Origin: Chaetorhynchus papuensis | Lineage: Eukaryota > Chordata > Aves > Passeriformes > Rhipiduridae | Direction of reading: 5' to 3' | Length of the DNA: 64,000 nucleotides | Assembly: GCA_013396525.1 (NCBI GenBank) | Contig: VWYX01000750.1 | Location: forward strand, 124,001-188,000 | Shown: piece after piece, positions 1 to 11,200 of the stretch | Layout of the letters: every line of letters starts with the position of its first letter | How positions within the stretch are numbered: the first letter of the stretch is position 1 | Translations under genes and position numbers: made by a program | Notes under the pieces: model-generated | The model's database searches: none | The model's input: only the letters and a program-made list of their open reading frames with translations | Told to the model about the DNA's origin: nothing

Positions 1-2819
1 TGCAGAGATATTGAGAGCACCTGCATCTTCATCTTGGCAAGGAAACTATTTACTCTTCCTTATCACTTCTTTTCTCTTTTTCAAAACTCTTGCTTTTCCA
101 CATACGATTGCAAACTTACATTACATTACATGGGGGACTTTCCCAATAGACTTGAGTAAAACTAAGCAAATGTATGGCCTAGTAATTTTTTGCCCTTACA
201 GAGCTCTGCCAGCTTTATTGCAGATAATGTGTATTGACAGAAATTTTGCTTTTATTTCTCTGTGTTTAGCCGTCTGAGTTATTTGTGTCTTCAATGATCT
301 TTTTTTATGTTTAGATGACTGTATTTTACAGCGTAGAGTGAGAAAAGGTGTTCTGTAAAACAAAGAACAGATTCCTATTTATACCTTGCAATAGAAATAC
401 TGAAAAGGACAAAACCACAGTGTTGAAGGCCCTCACCATTATTTCTGTAAATGAATGGGACATATCCATGCATTGCTGAAAATCCAGTTAATAGAAGTCC
501 CAGATACTCTCATTTACAATGATGTCTTTGTTTCTTTGCTCTTTTCGAAGAGTATCTGTAGCATTTGTAGTTTGTCCCCTATCATGCACCTATCAAGCTG
601 TTTTGTGATTAATGAGTATTAGGAGAGTGCAAGTTTAGCTTACGTGCTATGAAATGAAACTGGGCCAAAACTGTCTGAGGATACCCAGCAATGGCTAGAT
701 ATGATTTTCCTTCCACATATATTGTTATTTTAGATGGTGTACAAGTACTTTAGAATTAGAAAGTCAAATTATTTTCCTCCTTCTATAGCGATAGAGAATA
801 GACAACATTTTGGGTGGAAGAGGTGCAGAAACATGGATAGGCTAATTGCCAGTTGCACCAAGGGCAGATTAATACAGATGGGTTTGCCCTGTGCTGGCTT
901 TGAAAGCTGTTGGTGTGACGTGTTGTGCTGTTGGATGCATTTGTATTGTCTCACAAAAGTTATCAAAGGCAGGTCTTGGATGTGCAAAATGGAAGAGAAA
1001 ATAATCTTAGGCTCCTAAAGATGGAGCTGTCAGAGCAGTGGTGAACCAGCTGTTCCACAGCAGAGAGAAATCTTCAAATCCAAACTTGAGAGAGATCAGG
1101 AAGCCACGGTAGGATGAGATGTTTTATTTTCTTAGTTCTGTGCATCTTAGCTGTTAGAAGTAAATGGCTGGTGAACTGAGTCACCCTGCTGCCAAGGGTG
1201 TGTGTTGTTTGTGAGTGAAATGTTCAACCAGAAGAAAACGTCTTGTCCCTGGCAGTCTTTTAAAATTTCACAGCTCAGAAAGATTAATTTTGAGAAAGCA
1301 CTGCCTACCAGCCTCTCAGTCAAAAGCCATAGGAATACCAATACTTTAGATGGTTCTAACTACTTTTTTAGGGGGGTTTTTGTTCGGTTTTTTTCTTGTT
1401 GCCTGTGCAAGTGAGCACATATAATATAATATTTTTTTTTCATCTGTATGTTCATCTCTGAGGAAGTTATCTCAGTTTGTTTACTGGGTCGTTTTTGAGA
1501 TTTAGCCACAAATGATTCCATGCTGGCTCAGAAATATGCCACTTCAGCGCAGTTCATGCACTCAGTGGTTCAAGTATCTACCATTTAAATGCAAAGGAAA
1601 ATAACTTCTTAAAAGTCATGCAAGAAATAATCACAGCCTGTAATATTGCTACCTGCTCTGCCTGTAGACTAAGCATTTTGCACCTGCAAAAGAAAGACTG
1701 CCCCAGTATGTACCTGTAATATCCTGTCTGTAATAGCTAATAAAAGGCTTGTGTTTATTGATCACTGCTTGTTTGTAACATTTGAATGTGATAGGCCTCA
1801 CACTTCTTAAGAAAAAAAAGATGTAAAGTTGTTTTGAGTTGGTATTGCTCTCCCAGCCTTCTCTGTGCAGTGTTTTGTGGGTTAGATTGCAACAAGGTTT
1901 GACATTGCCCTTGTGTCTTAAGAGATTAAAAATAATTTTTCACTTCTGACTGGAGCAAGTTCTAATTGACTAACTGATTATGATAAATTATGGCATCATT
2001 TGGAATGGTTTATCAGTGCTGTCAATATTTGTTTAAAATGGATCTGCAGCATTTCTACCTGTTCCCACACCAGGAACTGAATGTGTCTTAGAAATCACAG
2101 TAAGTGAATAAACCAGTTTAAACACTTACCACGCCATGCTTGTAATGCCAGTAAGATCAAGCTGTAGAAAAAGGAATGGGAGACACGTGTGCACATCCAT
2201 GATGATATTCACAGTCCTTGAAAAAGCTGTGTTTTTAAAGTACTGCTTTATGTTAGGATTTCTGATCCCAAGACTGAGGTATATCTTGTTTTTGAATGGC
2301 TCAGCTGTTACCTTAACTGTTGCTTCCTACACAGCAGCTCCCAGCAGAGCATCTCACAGCTTCCAAGCAACTATTATGGAAAAAAGCTTCCCAATAACTC
2401 CTCCAGCATGCTGGCAAACAGAAACAACAGAAGCATAACGTTGTCCCATGGGTTCTACAGTGTGTGCTGGGGAACAGCAGTGTCTTGGTCTGTTTGTATA
2501 AGTAAGGTCTGAAAGCTGATGTATTCTTCAGGTCTGCCAGGCTGCTGCCCTCCTGGTGCTTCATTGTTGTCTTTGGCACACGTACCATTAGTACCTAATC
2601 CTTGGTCCTTCTTGGGCATCTGGTGATTTATTCCGTTTCATTTCTGGATTGTCCTTCCTGGCATGTCCATTCTTGTCAGTCCTCAGCATTACTCGACTGA
2701 TCTTTTAGTCATTATGATTCTGTAAATCTGTAGGCTTTTGCTTGGAGGCTACACTCAGAAAAACTTTTTTTAAAACGGAGTGGTGTTTGTTTATCATTAG
2801 GAGTAGAGAAATTGCAGAG
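1..2819. other. Gene-free AT-rich DNA
   Basis: No exon-like segment, RNA gene or recognisable repeat was found. The open frames here are all short (about 100 codons or fewer), overlap on both strands and have low-complexity or Cys/Phe/Leu-rich translations typical of random avian intron sequence. The stretch is probably part of the large intron upstream of the exon at 60323-60481. Confidence 0.6.
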
Positions 2820-3490
2820 AAAAGAGTTAAGGCCCATCAGCCTTACCAGACAAATCCAGCTCAACACGTTTTCCTACCAGTTGTGCCCCAAAAATAGGGC
2901 CCTGTCTTTTGGGAGTCAGGCAGGTGAAGACCTTCTGCAGCAAGAAGATGGGACCAGTTGACACTGGTGCGCAGTGTACAATAATCCCATCGCAACACGT
3001 GGATAGAAAGGAAGTAGCTCCAATTGCCTGTAGCCAATCTGCTGGAAACGATGGAAAAGACGATGACGTGTCCAATTCCCCCAAAGGAAAATCTATGATG
3101 CTGGCCCAGGGAAAGAAGGATAACCAGAACTAGAGGGGTCGTGCCTCTAGCCAGGTAGAGGCCAAGGAAAACCATGGTTTTTGGACTGTGTGGATTCGTT
3201 GGCCTGCTACATCAGAACCACAAAAATATGATGCTTTGGTTGACACTGGTGGGGGAGGGGTGGTTGTAACCTGCCTTCTCTCAGAGGATATTTTCCTCCA
3301 AATTTGGCCAAACCGGCACAGCATGTCTGATAAGTGCTGTGGAAGGGGAAGTTGGAGAAATGTGCTTTCCATCCTGCAGGCACAGAGCTCTCCCTGCAGC
3401 TTCATCTCTCAGCACATCACGCTAACCACACAAGCGGAGGCCCCTGTGGCACATAAATGTGTACAAAAGAAAGGAACAAACAGATATCCC
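2820..3490 (+). mobile_element. Decayed endogenous retrovirus fragment, protease region
   Basis: One plus-strand frame, interrupted by a stop at 3131-3133, holds two retroviral aspartic-protease-like active-site motifs. The first, around 2957-2992, reads VDTGAQCTIIPS and fits the D-T-G-A-x-x-[ST] signature. The second, around 3230-3260, reads ALVDTG and then runs into a Gly/Val stretch where the rest of the motif should be. A Trp-rich segment just before the second motif resembles the region upstream of protease in avian ERVs. No reverse transcriptase, gag, env or LTR is visible next to it, so this is a short non-functional relic. The order of the two motifs is unlike a normal pro gene and suggests rearrangement. 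The ERV class cannot be decided from what remains. Confidence 0.55.
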
Positions 3491-4644
3491 TGAGGTCTCC
3501 GTGCTTGGAAGCTGTAAATCTTAGAAAACTTATTTTACACCTCAGCTAGATCTTGTTCTATCTTTAATAATATGAAGGCAAGGATTACTTCAATTTCCTT
3601 TCTTGTGAGGCAAGCAGCTAATTTACCTTCCTGTCTTTAATTTTTTTTTTTTTTTAAATCTATTGATGAATAGAAGTAAGGAAATTCTGCAAGGTATTTT
3701 CCACTAATTTTTCTCTTGCTATCTGGACATCTCCTTTGCTCATCGATGCCTTCTTTGTGCATTCTCTTGGAGGAGCTGTTCTACTGTTACAGTTTTAATT
3801 ATTCCTGGTATTGTAGAACATTATCTGATTGTTCTGTATCTTGTATGCACTCAATTATAAATCAGCATTATTGTTATGAAAATGATCTGGTACTCTTTAT
3901 GTTTATCTACAAACATTAATAAGAAAGTATAAACAGATTCTCTTCAAAAGAGATTGTAGATAAATTCTCAATAAAGCAAGGTATGGCAAGAAGAATCCTT
4001 TCCTTCCTAACATTAGCTGTTGAAAGAAAACCAGAAGAGGTTTCATTTCCTTGCAGTTGTCATAGTGGGAAACCATTGGAAACGATGTAATCTTAATGTG
4101 AACAATTTGTATGTCCCTGTTTATTTAGGTAAGTTGCATTACACCCACTATTGGAACCGAATGGAGTAACTTTTCTATTATGGGAAGGAAAAAGATGCTG
4201 TGGTTTGTACACGTAATAGTCTAGCTAGAGTACTTAGACCTGGATACATTTGTCTTCATAAAGATGAGGCAGGTCGAGGTTGCAAAAGCTCTAATGTCTG
4301 GACCATTGCTTTTAAAGACCAGAAGATGAAGAGTTCTCCAACCTGCCAAGCAATCAAAGATTGTTCTTTACAAGATGTCCAATAGCTCAAGATGAGTAAA
4401 AAAGAAACAGAGAAACAAAATTAAGTCCAAGCTGGATCCTTTTCACCCACCTCCTGCTACATATAATTTGCACCCATTAAAGAACTCTGCATGTCGTATC
4501 TCAGGGGATTAATAATTAATGCATTGTTTCTGAAAGCCTGCCATGTCTCTGCAATTATTTTAATTTACATTCTTTTCCTGAAGGGTTTAATTTCCAAAAA
4601 AAAAGTTACAGTTCTTTCGGACTTCCTGTAGTGATTGTAGGAAG
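3491..4644. other. Gene-free stretch
   Basis: Nothing recognisable apart from a T-rich run near 3640-3656. Short ORFs only; no splice-bounded coding segment seen. Confidence 0.5.
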
Positions 4645-6112
4645 CCACAGGAGTACTATAACCATTAGCTTAGTTTCAGAGCTGAAAAAGTTGAGCAGCT
4701 CATAGATATGCAGGAACAATGCCAGTAGTTTTCTTTTAAAGTACTCAGTCTAGATATAGGTCAAAATATCAAGCAGAACTTCATAAAATTCTGAAATGTA
4801 GCGCTCATCTGTCTTTCCAACCGTCCCTCGTTACTTTGCAGTGTATGTAATTAGGGAAGTTCAGTCTGTGGGGATGAGGCACGTCTGCGCTTAAGGCAGG
4901 AACACAGATCAGTGAGTCAGGGTCAGGATCAGGTTTGGACACCATAATCAGGGACAGGCTCAGCTCAGTGATCTTCAGGCAAGCCCACAGTGATGAGGCA
5001 GGTCTGGTCAAGCCTCAGGTTACCTGTTGGCTGGAGTTCTGCTCTGTACCAGCCAGTCCATGGTCAGGGCTGGGCATGGCTGTGATGTTGTTGTGAGTTA
5101 GCCCAGGTGGGGACCAAGGGTGAGAGCCTCATCACTAAGACAGCTCCAAAAGGAGGAGGGCAGACTTTGTGCGGGCTTCGTCCAGTTCTTTCTTCACAGC
5201 ACCCCCACCAGACGTAAATCCAGAGGAACTAACAGAAAAATATTAGAAGTGCAGTGATGAATTTGCAGTATTATCAGTGGATTAAACTAAACGTTTGTAA
5301 TTAGATGATGTGAAAACAGTCAAAAGGACAGGAGGACACTAATCACTGTCCACAAGTATGAAAAAAAAGAAGCCTTGTGTCAGGACAGTACAAAAATATA
5401 TGTAACTTCCCTAAGAGATGTAAGAAACATTATAGAAAGAAAAATAAAAATAGAAGTCAGAGGAGATAAAAAACCCCAGTATCACGTATGTACAGCCACA
5501 TAGCTGTCTATGAAGAGGGTGGTCAAAGTCTGTGGCTCAGAACATTTTTTAAACGGCCTCACTGAAGCTTTCTACCTCAACTAAGGATTAATATATGACT
5601 GACTGTAGCCTCTCATCATTTGCTCCTTTGTTAGAGATCTGGACAATGATTTCTGATTTTTTGTCAGACAACTTGAAGCATTTTTTAGAAATGAAGCACT
5701 GTGAGAAGAATGTTTATGAAATATTGCTGGGGTTTGAAAAATGTTTCCGCTGTGTACGGCCTCCTATTAATTTCCAGAGTCAGTAACTAATGGATGCTAA
5801 CTGAAAGCAGGAATCGTTCTTATGTCTGCTATTTGAGAACATCTGTGAATAGATATTTTTATCTCTTCTTCTTCTTCCAGCTACAACAAATTTAGTAACA
5901 TAATGTCTTGTATTTTGTTATATATACAGCCATAAATTCCAAAGATAAGACAGTGACAATAGGAAGCCTTACTTAGTTAAGTGAGCCTACAGGCATATGG
6001 TTGAGTACTCTTGATAAGTTTCTCATTGGTGTAAAGAGATCCTGCAACTGAGTCTTGAAACTCATGTAGAAACTTGCGTAGAAGAGTTGTTGAGTGAAGC
6101 TGACTAACATCT

Positions 6113-6135
6113 ATTATTATTATTATTATTATTAC
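6113..6135. repeat. (ATT)n microsatellite, copy 1
   Basis: A run of about eight ATT units. The same array with about the same unit count recurs in the second copy of the duplication. Confidence 0.9.
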
Positions 6136-6312
6136 TCCCAAATCTCAAAGGCCTGTATTGGTTCATGATTAAGCATTACATTTTGTATAACTCTGCCTTA
6201 GCAAATGGTGTAGTCTGGTGGCAACGTGCTGGTAGGACAAATACTATGTTTGTTCAACCCGTCAATGTTTTTCCTTTCTCACTGCCAACATCAGTATTAG
6301 CTAATTTTAAAC

Positions 6313-6422
6313 CTTATTGAGTCAAAGAATATCCTGAGTTGGCAGAGACCAACAAGGGTCATCAAAGTCCAATTCCTGGCCCTGCACAGCACCATCCCCG
6401 AGAGTCACACCATGCTCCTCCT
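6313..6422 (-). mobile_element. CR1 3' end, cut off by the N gap
   Basis: The plus strand shows the reverse complement of a CR1 3' region: a tail-like AAGAATATC, then GAGTTGGCAGAGACC and the following segment up to CACACCATGCTCC. It is identical to the start of the CR1 at 8098 and stops at the N only because copy 1 of the duplication ends there. Confidence 0.75.
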
Positions 6423-6423
6423 N
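6423..6423. other. Single-base assembly gap (N)
   Basis: One N lies exactly at the junction of two near-identical 1.78-kb copies. A gap of length one at a duplication junction is typical of a scaffolding or gap-closing join between overlapping contigs that were not merged. Confidence 0.95.
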
Positions 6424-8200
6424 CCACAGGAGTACTATAACCATTAGCTTAGTTTCAGAGCTGAAAAAGTTGAGCAGCTCATAGATATGCAGGAACAATG
6501 CCAGTAGTTTTCTTTTAAAGTACTCAGTCTAGATATAGGTCAAAATATTAAGCAGAACTTCATAAAATTCTGAAATGTAGCGCTCATCTGTCTTTCCAAC
6601 CGTCCCTCGTTACTTTGCAGTGTATGTAATTAGGGAAGTTCAGTCTGTGGGGATGAGGCACGTCTGCGCTTAAGGCAGGAACACAGATCAGTGAGTCAGG
6701 GTCAGGATCAGGTTTGGACACCATAATCAGGGACAGGCTCAGCTCAGTGATCTTCAGGCAAGCCCACAGTGATGAGGCAGGTCTGGTCAAGCCTCAGGTT
6801 ACCTGTTGGCTGGAGTTCTGCTCTGTACCAGCCAGTCCATGGTCAGGGCTGGGCATGGCTGTGATGTTGTTGTGAGTTAGCCCAGGTGGGGACCAAGGGT
6901 GAGAGCCTCATCACTAAGACAGCTCCAAAAGGAGGAGGGCAGACTTTGTGCGGGCTTCGTCCAGTTCTTTCTTCACAGCACCCCCACCAGACGTAAATCC
7001 AGAGGAACTAACAGAAAAATATTAGAAGTGCAGTGATGAATTTGCAGTATTATCAGTGGATTAAACTAAACGTTTGTAATTAGATGATGTGAAAACAGTC
7101 AAAAGGACAGGAGGACACTAATCACTGTCCACAAGTATGAAAAAAAAGAAGCCTTGTGTCAGGACAGTACAAAAATATATGTAACTTCCCTAAGAGATGT
7201 AAGAAACATTATAGAAAGAAAAATAAAAATAGAAGTCAGAGGAGATAAAAAACCCCAGTATCACGTATGTACAGCCACATAGCTGTCTATGAAGAGGGTG
7301 GTCAAAGTCTGTGGCTCAGAACATTTTTTAAACGGCCTCACTGAAGCTTTCTACCTCAACTAACGATTAATATATGACTGACTGTAGCCTCTCATCATTT
7401 GCTCCTTTGTTAGAGATCTGGACAATGATTTCTGATTTTTTGTCAGACAACTTGAAGCATTTTTTAGAAATGAAGCACTGTGAGAAGAATGTTTATGAAA
7501 TATTGCTGGGGTTTGAAAAATGTTTCCGCTGTGTACGGCCTCCTATTAATTTCCAGAGTCAGTAACTAATGGATGCTAACTGAAAGCAGGAATCGTTCTT
7601 ATGTCTGCTATTTGAGAACATCTGTGAATAGATATTTTTATCTCTTCTTCTTCTTCCAGCTACAACAAATTTAGTAACATAATGTCTTGTATTTTGTTAT
7701 ATATACAGCCATAAATTCCAAAGATAAGACAGTGACAATAGGAAGCCTTACTTAGTTAAGTGAGCCTACAGGCATATGGTTGAGTACTCTTGATAAGTTT
7801 CTCATTGGTGTAAAGAGATCCTGCAACTGAGTCTTGAAACTCATGTAGAAACTTGCGTAGAAGAGTTGTTGAGTGAAGCTGACTAACATCTATTATTATT
7901 ATTATTATTATTACTCCCAAATCTCAAAGGCCTGTATTGGTTCATGATTAAGCATTACATTTTGTATAACTCTGCCTTAGCAAATGGTGTAGTCTGGTGG
8001 CAACGTGCTGGTAGGACAAATACTATGTTTGTTCAACCCGTCAATGTTTTTCCTTTCTCACTGCCAACATCAGTATTAGCTAATTTTAAACTTATTGAGT
8101 CAAAGAATATCCTGAGTTGGCAGAGACCAACAAGGGTCATCAAAGTCCAATTCCTGGCCCTGCACAGCACCATCCCCGAGAGTCACACCATGCTCCTCCT
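6424..8200. repeat. Tandem duplicate, copy 2 (1777 bp)
   Basis: Second copy of the segment at 4645-6422, about 99.8% identical. Here the CR1 at its right end is continuous into unique sequence beyond 8200, whereas in copy 1 the unique left flank (before 4645) is continuous. Each copy therefore has one natural edge, as expected for two overlapping contig ends. Confidence 0.95.
7892..7914. repeat. (ATT)n microsatellite, copy 2
   Basis: Counterpart of the array at 6113-6135 in the second copy of the duplication. Confidence 0.9.
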
Positions 8201-8285
8201 CTTCCCCTCACGAGGAAGTTTTGGAGAGCAGTGAGGTCTCCCCTCGGTTTCTTCTTCTCCAGGCTGAACAGACCAAGTGACCAGC
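8098..8285 (-). mobile_element. CR1 LINE fragment, 3' end with internal deletion
   Basis: Read on the minus strand, the segment near 8280-8230 encodes GLFSLEKKKPRGDL, matching the conserved CR1 ORF2 C-terminal motif LGLFSLEKRRLRGDL. It then jumps to the CR1 3' untranslated end at 8200-8098. The C-terminal residues that normally lie between are missing, so the copy is both 5'-truncated and internally deleted. It is non-functional. Confidence 0.8.
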
Positions 8286-11200
8286 AATAAAATAGGTATT
8301 GCTGCCTTCCTCCTGCTAGCACAAAAGGGCTCTTTATTGCCTGATGACACTTGCTGTGATAAGGTAGACACACTGTGATAAGGTAGATAAGGTGCACTGG
8401 GTAGCAAATATGTTGGGAATCAAAGCACCTGATGGATCATTTTATTAAGGAGGTAAAAATAAAATTTCTCTGTTCCCACTTCTCATCTGTAGAGTGCAGT
8501 TAGTGGTGTATATTTTCTCTGTTGAGAATGCTTTCAGTGAGAAAATATGAGTGTTCTGCAAAAAGGTCTTGAACTGTCACTGGGCAGAAAGAAGAGGAAG
8601 GATTCTTCACTTATTCTCACAGTATTGTCCAGGGAGCCTGTTCTCACTGCTTACACTAGCTTCTGACTGTGAATAATTGCTTTGCTCCTTTGGGGATAAA
8701 AATCCCCCACATCTGACTGATCTTTCTGCTGTGGTGGAGACAAAACACTATCCAAAATACTGAGTTTTCCCATCTGGAACTCCAGTTTCTAGGTAAAGGC
8801 CCAAGCACTGGAGCTATGTGGTTCAAAGTCAGATCAAAGAAATAAAACTGTACTGATTGCATTGGCTGGTGACGTCTTGATAGTGAAAAATGAAGTGATG
8901 ACCATTTTACACCTGCCTGACACAGCCGACACTGTTGGTCCAGGATACTTATATTTACAAAATGTAAATTCCAGTGGAAACCTACAGGGATTGTTTTGAA
9001 AGGTCTCTTTCCTTTCAGAGACAATACTGGAGGTGATATTAGGCAACTATGTACTCATACTTGCAGAGATTTTCTGTGATTTACTTTAGGCATCTGTCTT
9101 GTCACTTTGCCCCTACTGTGTATTTTGCTTCTGCACCTTGTATTTTCTGTGCAAATGAGTAAGCTAAGTGGTAGGTATTACTGTATAAAATAATAGTTAG
9201 GAAAATTTCCATCCACCTCCCTGCTGAGACTTCATGGTTGTGAAATTGCAAGGTGAAGTGAAATAGAAAAAAATTAACCCTGAAAGCTTTAAACATTTCT
9301 TTCAACCTTTATCATTCTCTGGGTCCTTCACGATTTAACTCAGAATGTCATTGACAGATACATAATTTTTACTTTGTCTTAGCAATTCTATGAAACTGCT
9401 TTGTAACTGAGAAGGACAAGCAGTCTGGGTGATGTATCACCATATATGTAATGTATTTCTTTCCCTTTTCATAGGAGAATTCACGATTCAGAGTGACAGT
9501 CCATGTTTTTTTCAGTGGAGGAAGAAAATGCTGATAATATACTCCAGCAAATGAAGGGATCATGTAGCAATCGAACATACTTAAGCAATGTTTATTTCAT
9601 CTTAAAAGCAAATCTTTTCATGGACTCAGCCCCATGTAGACCACTAGTTTTTAAAGACTCATGAGCTGTTCACAAGTGATTCTAGTGGCCAAAGCCCTGA
9701 TGTTTGGTCACTGGACAATTGGCATCTGTGTCTGGAGAGCTCATGAGCTGCAGGGGTCTGGGAATTTGACACAATTATGAGTAAAATGGAGTCAAGGACT
9801 GAATCCTGTCTCAGAAGTCAAGGACTGTGGACTGGCAATGTGTTACTGGGGACTAGCTCCCTCTGTAGCAGAACTGTGTTGGAGAAAAGTCATTGGAATA
9901 CCCAAAAATTAGAATTAGTAAATTGAACTAATCATTAAGGACAATCAAGAACCCCGTGCTTGGGTTTGGTCCTTGGTACTCTTTTATTTTACTCTTTAAA
10001 GACACTACCTAAAATCCAGGTGTAGCCCCTAGGCCAGGTTTATCCCATGGGGAAGTGAAAAGACCTTTAGGAAAACACCACTGTGTCCCGTATCTCTATT
10101 ATTCCTGGAGCTCTCCCTCTTCTTGCTTCTTTGAAGTATGAGGTCTCATCCACCCAGAAATTCTGGGATGTCCCTCACACAGTCAGGAAAGTGATTCAGT
10201 TCAGATTTATGCAGAATGGCCTCTCTATGTATCAGCTCAGGGCAACATCTGCCCATCTTTGGGGGACCTCCATCTGCACATATTGCACTCTCAAATCCTG
10301 GTGTAAGACAACAACACTCAGAAGATTAGCACAAAAGTAAATTCTGATACAGAAAATATCAGGATGCACTGTCATCAGAAAATGTCTCCTCTGACCAGTT
10401 ACAATAGATGGCACAGACTGCAGTCTGGGGACAATACAGAAACCTGTTCAGCTGATTATGTGTTGGTGTCTCCCTGAGATGGACAATCCACTATACACCT
10501 CCACTTGTGTTCTCCAGGTTGCTGATGAGGTGCTGGTAGCATACCCAGCTCACAGACACACACCTGCTTTGCCATACCTATGTGCAGGTGCCTCACCTGG
10601 AGCTGAAATCCATCCTTCCCTCTCTTGCAGAGCAAATCTTTGAAGATCAGATCATACCTGTTTTTCAGTTCACTTCCAATTGTAGGTCAAGGACACTGGG
10701 ATTTTCTTTTAAGAAGGTCATGTATCTTGCTTGTGATTCCAGCAGTGCTACCTCTGGACGTGTGGCTGTCACGCAGATTGATATGCTCAATCTGGCTGGT
10801 TAATCATCACACCAGCCCCGCTGTTAGATTGTATCTGTCTTGGACATGCAGATCAGCCGCATCTCCCAGCTGCAGCACGGACACATATCCACCCACAAGA
10901 GCCTGGAGGTGGAACGTGGGGGATAGCTGGGGTATTATTGAAATGAGCTCCCCTCCATCAAGGCACTTTCATGCTTAGTGTTATGGCTTTTGTTCTCAGG
11001 CACTGGTCTGCTGGCGCAGGTCTGCTCTGGGGAGCTGTCACTGCCTCTGTCACTGCACTTGCTGTCAGCGCAGCGTTTGTTAATTTTGAGGGAAATCTGG
11101 GCACACGTGTCTTTCCTTTCTTTGTTTAGTTCCTCACTAGTCACTCCCTTGACTCCTTTTTTTAAGAGTCCAGATGTTTTCCTGCATCCTTTCAATTACT

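Larger units (their letters stand above)
4645..6422. repeat. Tandem duplicate, copy 1 (1778 bp)
   Basis: This segment recurs at 6424-8200 with a constant offset of 1779 bp, dropping to 1778 after a one-base indel near 6312. I see three differences: C/T near 4769 versus 6548, G/C near 5585 versus 7364, and the indel. Copy 1 ends at the single N at 6423, in the middle of a CR1 element that continues uninterrupted in copy 2. The content is otherwise non-coding: the same 68- and 63-codon ORFs appear in both copies and resemble no known protein. Divergence of about 0.2% is in the range of allelic variation in a bird, which favours an assembly artefact (both haplotypes laid end to end) over an old duplication. 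Confidence 0.95.

Noticed and set aside
4805..7565. Paired identical ORFs (68 and 63 codons) suggesting a duplicated small gene
   Set aside because: The identity is explained by the whole 1.78-kb DNA duplication, which is equally perfect outside the ORFs. There is no coding signature.
10030..11000. Possible old ERV or LTR relic
   Set aside because: Composition and overlapping ORFs hinted at it, but no terminal dinucleotides, TATA/poly(A) order or retroviral motif could be found.
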